Shown here: positions 6,323-9,342 of the stretch, piece after piece
Position numbering within the stretch: position 1 is the stretch's first letter
Layout: each line of letters opens with the position of its first letter
Assembly (NCBI GenBank): GCA_038884575.1
Contig: JAWABQ010000022.1
Location: 1 to 9,342 of the forward strand
DNA length: 9,342 bases
Source of the DNA: JAWAAW01 sp038884575
GTDB taxonomy: Archaea; Nanobdellota; Nanobdellia; Woesearchaeales; ARS49
Reading direction: 5' to 3'
The notes under the pieces: model-generated
The model's input: the letters and a program-made list of their open reading frames with translations, nothing else
Database searches by the model: none
Told to the model about the DNA's origin: nothing
Program-made: the position numbers and the translations under genes

Positions 6323-6647
6323 CGTGAATATTAACCCTGCTTATGGCACCTCTCCTGTCGCAGACATACCTGTTTTTTATCAAAAGCCTGTATCCTTCTG
6401 CAGAAACTGTAACTTTATACATGGCGATTTCCTCAAAACACGCATTTTTTGGCAAGCTCTCCAGTTCAACAAACAAATTTGACTTCATCTGCCCTATGGA
6501 TAGCTCAACAATCCTTTCAGGGCCAAGTTCAGAAGGCAGTTTCCTTACCTTGGCAAGGCAGCTTAGTGCCTGTTTTTCAAGCCCAGACGCCTCTTTAGAA
6601 CTTAGTACGATGTCAATTTCTGAACCAAGGCTTATGCTTGCTTTCAT
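6315..6647 (-). CDS. Hypothetical protein, 110 residues
   Basis: Not recognised. A soluble alpha/beta-looking protein without signal peptide or TM segment. The N-terminal part (MKASISLGSEIDIVLSSKEASGLEKQAL, split over strand and helix) has a charged helix, and the C-terminal half (about 65-108) is rich in beta-branched residues (YKVTVSAEGYRLLIKNRY, then SRVNIHV). Two or three scattered Cys show no metal-site spacing. The ATG at 6647 leaves a 10-bp gap after the lipoprotein stop; an upstream in-frame TTG at 6674 would overlap that gene by 17 bp and is less likely. It is the last gene of the protease-lipoprotein operon and its stop overlaps the convergent regulator gene. Confidence 0.65.
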   Translation of the reverse strand: MKASISLGSEIDIVLSSKEASGLEKQALSCLAKVRKLPSELGPERIVELSIGQMKSNLFVELESLPKNACFEEIAMYKVTVSAEGYRLLIKNRYVCDRRGAISRVNIHVT

Positions 6648-6657
6648 GAACTTGAGT

Positions 6658-7146
6658 TTAATGGCACTTTCCAACGCATTGCGCCGAGCAGAATTCTAGG
6701 AATTTCGGCTCGCAGATTCCCGCGCTCCTCAATGAGCACGCTGTTGAGCAGGCGCTTGGGTCAATTATCTGCCCGCAGGCAGACTTGCAGTCAGCACCGC
6801 TCGGCTTGGAGCATGCAAAATCAGCTGAAATCATGCAGGCTGACTCGCATTTCTTGATGCAGTCAGCAACAGGATCTTCTGCAGGCCTGTTCTCAGGAAT
6901 GATAATGACCTGCGGCTCCTCCCTTGGAAGCACATTTGTCGGAATGCGGTTAATCGGGATTTCCTGCGGCTGGGAAGGCGCAGGCTCTGGCTCAGGGACA
7001 GGCGCACTCACGACAACAACCTCTTTCGGGCCTGTGTCCTCCTGAGTTATCACAACGCCGCCTGTCGGGGACTTCTGGCAGCCGAAAATGAACAATGCGA
7101 TTACAAGAAATACCAAGAACCTAGCCGATGAAGCCTGCAATGACAT
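6658..7146 (-). CDS. Cysteine-rich lipoprotein with proline-rich linker
   Basis: Function unknown. The protein has 162 residues. A hydrophobic signal segment (RFLVFLVIALFIFGC, 9-23) ends in a lipobox-like IFGC, so Cys23 may be lipidated and the protein anchored outside the membrane. A Val/Pro/Glu-rich linker (about 30-90, including PVPEPEPAPSQPQ) leads to a C-terminal domain with twelve Cys at 96, 100, 104, 112, 120, 124, 133, 137, 145, 153, 157 and 161, enough for six disulfides. The spacings 3-3-7-7-3-8-3-7-7-3-3 are mirror-symmetric. ATG 7146 overlaps the upstream protease stop by 26 bp. The open frame runs back to 7290, but that extension encodes no signal peptide and lies inside the protease gene. 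The lipobox has Phe at -2, which is unusual, so the segment could instead be an uncleaved anchor. Confidence 0.8.
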   Translation of the reverse strand: MSLQASSARFLVFLVIALFIFGCQKSPTGGVVITQEDTGPKEVVVVSAPVPEPEPAPSQPQEIPINRIPTNVLPREEPQVIIIPENRPAEDPVADCIKKCESACMISADFACSKPSGADCKSACGQIIDPSACSTACSLRSAGICEPKFLEFCSAQCVGKCH

Positions 7147-8293
7147 TTGAAACCACCAACAGCAAAAACACCATGCTGATGAAATTCCATACCACCTCAC
7201 CCATCCGCTCCTTAAAAATCTTTTGCATGGCAAGCTGGAGCATCCTTCCGCCGTCAATCGGGCCAATGGGCAAAAGGTTGAACAAGCCAATACCCATGCT
7301 CAGCAGGAAAAGCCAGTACAGAAGCCCGAAAATCCACAAAACCACAGGCACAGACCATTCACCATAGCGCTGCCTGAAGCTTTCAGTGATTTCGGCGTGC
7401 TGCCTTGTGAAAATGCCAAGATATGCCTTTGAGGCGTTCTTCGGGCTTGCAGCAAGGACAATGGTGTAAGATGTTTCATTGGTGCTGAGCGTTATTGTGT
7501 CTTTTGGCTTTTTTGATGCAAGGACTGCTGTCAGGTTGTCCAGGTAAACAAGGCTGGCGCTGTCAACGCCTGTTATTATCTCACCCTTGTGCATGCCTGC
7601 AATTGCAGCAGGGCTTCCTGCCTCAACATCAGTAACCCTTGCGCCTCCGGGAATCAGCATTGATTCTGCAAGCGGGTTTGCCACAAGCGCGATTATAAGG
7701 AAAATAATCCCTGCGCTGACAATGTTTGCGAACGGCCCTGCTGCAAACACGCTCAGCTGCCTGAATTTGCCCTGGCGCTGCAAATAAGGCTCGTCAGGCT
7801 CGACAAAAGCCGCAGGAACCAGAGGGACAAGGACGCCAAGGAATGCAAGTCCTGCACTCTTCACAGGCATCTTGTAAACCCTTGCCGCAATCCCGTGGCA
7901 GAACTCATGCACAAAAGCAATGACAAAAATGCTAAGCAGCCAGTAAACAAAAGGCACGAAAAACACCCCTTTTGCCTCAAATGGCAGCACTGGCTGTATT
8001 CCTGGCGCAATCCCAGGCGCGATAATAATGCGGACAGTGTTCCTGACAAGCTCGTAGCTGATGAAAACCATCCCTGCAAAGCCCGCAATAATGCCAAAGC
8101 CGAAAAACCATGACCAGAAGCGCGGCATCATCTGGGCAAGCCTGTCCATAAACCTCAGGCATTTTTGCGTCCGCCACATCACAAAATAAAACAAAGGGAA
8201 AATGCCCTGCAGCTGGATGTTTTTCCTTTGCAGCCAGGAGAAGAGAATCATCAGGAGGATAAAGATAATCAGCAGCATGTATTGGAAGTCCAT
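7121..8293 (-). CDS. Site-2 protease family zinc metalloprotease (peptidase M50) with PDZ domain
   Basis: An intramembrane zinc protease that cuts membrane-embedded substrates within the lipid bilayer. The protein has 390 residues. TM segments lie near 4-20, 64-82 and 110-128. The zinc site HEFCH (129-133) follows, then hydrophobic segments (about 147-163 and 181-205) and a PDZ domain (about 217-282: GARVTDVEAGSPAAIAGMHKGEIITGV). C-terminal TM segments (about 314-340 and 368-388) flank the third zinc-ligand motif FNLLPIGPIDGGR (338-350, Asp347). All catalytic residues are present. ATG 8293 was chosen because it is about 27 nt downstream of a TATA box at 8315-8324; an ATG at 8308 and a TTG at 8341 are alternatives, and the latter lies upstream of the TATA box. 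First gene of an operon with the Cys-rich lipoprotein (26-bp overlap). The substrate is not evident; the lipoprotein or a membrane-tethered regulator are only guesses. Confidence 0.92.
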   Translation of the reverse strand: MDFQYMLLIIFILLMILFSWLQRKNIQLQGIFPLFYFVMWRTQKCLRFMDRLAQMMPRFWSWFFGFGIIAGFAGMVFISYELVRNTVRIIIAPGIAPGIQPVLPFEAKGVFFVPFVYWLLSIFVIAFVHEFCHGIAARVYKMPVKSAGLAFLGVLVPLVPAAFVEPDEPYLQRQGKFRQLSVFAAGPFANIVSAGIIFLIIALVANPLAESMLIPGGARVTDVEAGSPAAIAGMHKGEIITGVDSASLVYLDNLTAVLASKKPKDTITLSTNETSYTIVLAASPKNASKAYLGIFTRQHAEITESFRQRYGEWSVPVVLWIFGLLYWLFLLSMGIGLFNLLPIGPIDGGRMLQLAMQKIFKERMGEVVWNFISMVFLLLVVSNVIAGFIG

Positions 8294-8314
8294 AACGCCT
8301 GCGTTCATTTCACT

Positions 8315-8324
8315 CTTATAAAAA
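8315..8324 (-). promoter_or_regulatory. TATA promoter of the site-2 protease operon
   Basis: The minus strand reads tttttataag (8324-8315). Its centre is about 27 nt from the ATG at 8293, predicting a leaderless mRNA and deciding the start against the in-frame upstream codons. Confidence 0.6.
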
Positions 8325-8348
8325 TGTTGGGGTTGCTCCAAATAACGG

Positions 8349-8363
8349 GCGCGTACCGCGCCA
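8349..8363. repeat. GC-rich inverted repeat upstream of the site-2 protease promoter
   Basis: GGCGCG (8349-8354) and CGCGCC (8358-8363) form a perfect 6-bp inverted repeat around a 3-nt TAC loop. It lies in the otherwise A/T-rich 164-bp gap (8294-8457) between the protease start and the eL40 stop, about 25 bp upstream of the protease TATA box. It may be an operator or a hairpin in the eL40 3' UTR. No RNA gene is recognised in this gap. Confidence 0.45.
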
Positions 8364-8457
8364 GAGACAAAAGCGATAGGAGAAGTTCTTCCATTATGGT
8401 TGGTATCTGCGACTGTAAGGAGCAGTTATTAGTAGAAGTCAATTAATTACAAAATTT

Positions 8458-8619
8458 TTACTTCTTTCTCTTTGGCTTGAAGTCCTTGCCTTGGCACTTC
8501 CTGCACTTCACTGCGCCTTCTGCTATCTTCCTGTTTGGCGCGCTGACCACTGACTTGCAATTCCTGCACACAAACTTGTTGCGGAACATCCGCGCGTCAG
8601 CTTCCGGGAACTTGACCAT
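8458..8619 (-). CDS. rpl40e: Large-subunit ribosomal protein eL40 (L40e)
   Basis: A small basic zinc-ribbon protein of the archaeal 50S subunit, 53 residues. It starts MVKFPEADARMFRNK, the usual FPEA-AR start of archaeal L40e, and has a C-x2-C pair at 18/21 and a second C-x2-C (CRKC) at 39/42, then a basic tail (KDFKPKRKK). The 17 residues between the Cys pairs are more than the roughly 11 I recall for typical archaeal L40e. The start is fixed by a 1-nt TAATG overlap with the aIF5A stop, so it is co-transcribed and probably translationally coupled with aIF5A. Confidence 0.88.
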   Translation of the reverse strand: MVKFPEADARMFRNKFVCRNCKSVVSAPNRKIAEGAVKCRKCQGKDFKPKRKK

Positions 8620-9020
8620 TATTCTGCACCGCTCTTCAGCTGCTTCATTACCTTCTGCCCGAGTATTGTCCAGTAAATTATCTGGCAGCCCTCGACAACC
8701 TTGTCCTTAAGGTCCGCAGGGATTGCCAAATCAAATGTCTCGTACGTCTCAGAGTCCATGACATTTGCCTTGTCCCCTGACACGCTCAAAACCTGGGCAT
8801 TCTTCTTCTCTATTATCGGAACCTCGACATTGTCGTGGCCTGGAATCACCATCTCCCTTTTCTTGTCATCAAGGATTCCAATTGCGACAAGCCTTACCTT
8901 TGCATGGCCGTGCTTTCCTGACTTGCTTACATCAGTGCTCACGACCTTGCACGCAGCGCCATCAATCAGGATAAAGCTTCCCTCCTTGATGGACGTCGCG
9001 CCCACAATCTTCGTTGACAT
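8619..9020 (-). CDS. eif5a: Translation initiation factor aIF5A
   Basis: Archaeal homologue of eIF5A; it binds the ribosomal E site and helps peptide-bond formation at stalling motifs. The protein has 133 residues. An N-terminal SH3-like barrel (about 5-70) carries the modification loop SKSGKHGHAK with Lys36 as the predicted hypusine/deoxyhypusine site. A C-terminal OB-fold follows (about 73-130: AQVLSVSGDKANVMDSETYETFDL). Length and loop match the family; the loop lacks the Pro of the usual SKPGKHG (Ser34 instead). ATG 9020 is 28 nt from a strong TATA (9044-9052), a leaderless start; a TTG at 9035 would add five residues and is unlikely. First gene of the aIF5A-eL40 operon, with a long palindrome directly upstream of the TATA box. 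Confidence 0.95.
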   Translation of the reverse strand: MSTKIVGATSIKEGSFILIDGAACKVVSTDVSKSGKHGHAKVRLVAIGILDDKKREMVIPGHDNVEVPIIEKKNAQVLSVSGDKANVMDSETYETFDLAIPADLKDKVVEGCQIIYWTILGQKVMKQLKSGAE

Positions 9021-9043
9021 CAAGCAATCCGGCAATACGGCTG

Positions 9044-9060
9044 TTTATATAGTTTTCGAA
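9044..9060 (-). promoter_or_regulatory. BRE/TATA promoter of the aIF5A-eL40 operon
   Basis: The minus strand reads ctatataaa (9052-9044), preceded by the A-rich BRE-like cgaaaa. The box centre lies 28 nt upstream of the ATG at 9020. This is the best TATA match in the window, as expected for highly expressed translation genes. Confidence 0.7.
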
Positions 9061-9082
9061 ATCATCGATGATTTCGAGAACT
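9051..9082. repeat. 32-bp near-perfect palindrome upstream of aIF5A
   Basis: A perfect 22-bp palindrome at 9056-9077, centred on ATCGAT (9064-9069), extends to 9051-9082 with a single mismatched pair (9055/9078). It overlaps the BRE and the upstream edge of the aIF5A TATA box and lies 29 bp after the stop of the upstream metalloprotease gene. It could be a dimeric repressor operator, or a hairpin terminator/3'-end element of the upstream transcript. Confidence 0.7.
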
Positions 9083-9111
9083 CCGCAGACTGCAGCCGGC
9101 GACAGTTTTAG

Positions 9112-9342
9112 TTAGAACCAGTCAAACCATGAGCTGCGTTTGGCCCGCAAAACAAGCCTTGACAACTCCTTTTCCAAGGCAGCAGAGCCAGGGTATGACT
9201 TTTCATCCTTCCTGAAAGTGCTGCTGTGAAAAGTGCGCTTCAAGCCAGAGCCTTTGAACTGGTGCTTTTTGTGCAATAATTCGTGGTACATTACATAGTC
9301 AAGCAGGCGCGGGTGGCTGAGCAGGATGTTGCTTATGCTGAC
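9112..9342 (-). CDS. SprT-like zinc metalloprotease, C-terminal part (gene runs off the window)
   Basis: The frame is open from the right edge to the TAA at 9114-9112 and gives 76 C-terminal residues. The zinc motif HELLH lies at fragment residues 20-24 (YVMYHELLHKKH), with a third histidine 14 residues later (FHSSTFRKDEKSYPG). That arrangement, HExxH then H-x2-x-F-R-x2-E-x2-x-P, is the pattern of SprT/WLM-like metallopeptidases. A charged helix (ALEKELSRLVLRAKR) and a WFDWF end follow. The N-terminal half is outside the window, so overall family assignment and role (SprT homologues act in DNA-protein crosslink repair) remain tentative. Confidence 0.7.
   Translation of the reverse strand, partial: VSISNILLSHPRLLDYVMYHELLHKKHQFKGSGLKRTFHSSTFRKDEKSYPGSAALEKELSRLVLRAKRSSWFDWF

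Noticed and set aside
7147..7290. N-terminal extension of the lipoprotein frame
   Set aside because: It lies wholly inside the site-2 protease gene and would destroy the signal-peptide position.
8305..8394. 29-residue Leu-rich ORF on the minus strand ending in the 5' region of the site-2 protease
   Set aside because: It contains the protease TATA box, has no well-placed promoter of its own, and Leu richness has no link to the downstream gene.
8397..8446. Short plus-strand ORF ending in CDCKEQLLVEVN
   Set aside because: No promoter or ribosome-binding signal; it lies in the non-coding gap and is the tail of a longer antisense frame.
1..9342. tRNA, rRNA, CRISPR array, insertion sequence or integration site
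   Set aside because: No cloverleaf, spaced direct repeats, transposase or terminal repeats were seen by eye. Composition looks even throughout.

Overview
The window is archaeal. It carries an archaeal/eukaryotic-type translation factor (aIF5A with a hypusine-site motif), a short zinc-ribbon ribosomal protein eL40, a THUMP-containing tRNA G10 methyltransferase and archaeal-type winged-helix and site-2 protease proteins. Several start codons lie about 27-28 nt downstream of a TATA-like box, as expected for leaderless archaeal transcripts. Compact packing, several DPANN-looking hypothetical proteins and short overlapping operons suggest a DPANN archaeon (Woesearchaeota/Pacearchaeota-like). That placement is an inference from gene character, not a phylogenetic result.

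Layout. 1-1897 (+): 3' part of phosphoenolpyruvate synthase. 1898-2042: a promoter and a structured leader that contains a 22-codon ORF with ten isoleucine codons. 2043-3557 (+): citramalate synthase (cimA/LeuA family), the entry enzyme of the pyruvate route to isoleucine. 3547-5102 (-): a two-gene operon of a four-TM membrane protein followed by tRNA (guanine-10-N2) methyltransferase, joined by an ATGA overlap. 5135-5911 (-): a tandemly duplicated protein resembling nucleoside 2-deoxyribosyltransferases, divergent from a winged-helix regulator at 5999-6322 (+). 6315-8293 (-): a three-gene operon of a site-2 metalloprotease with PDZ, a 12-cysteine lipoprotein and a small unknown protein. 8458-9020 (-): aIF5A-eL40 operon. 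9112-9342 (-): 3' end of a SprT-like zinc metalloprotease gene.

How the parts relate. PEP synthase and citramalate synthase both use pyruvate, one for gluconeogenesis and one for isoleucine. The main candidate novelty is the cimA leader. An Ile-rich ORF with no Leu or Val codons starts where a leaderless transcript is predicted to begin, ends directly against a GC-rich hairpin holding a Shine-Dalgarno-like GGGGTG, and precedes the gene for the first committed step of isoleucine synthesis. This looks like ribosome-mediated (attenuation-like) control in an archaeon, but the evidence is sequence only.

Other points of interest are a near-perfect 32-bp palindrome abutting the aIF5A TATA box, a mirror-symmetric cysteine spacing in the lipoprotein, and an internal duplication with asymmetric loss of an acidic position in the deoxyribosyltransferase-like protein.
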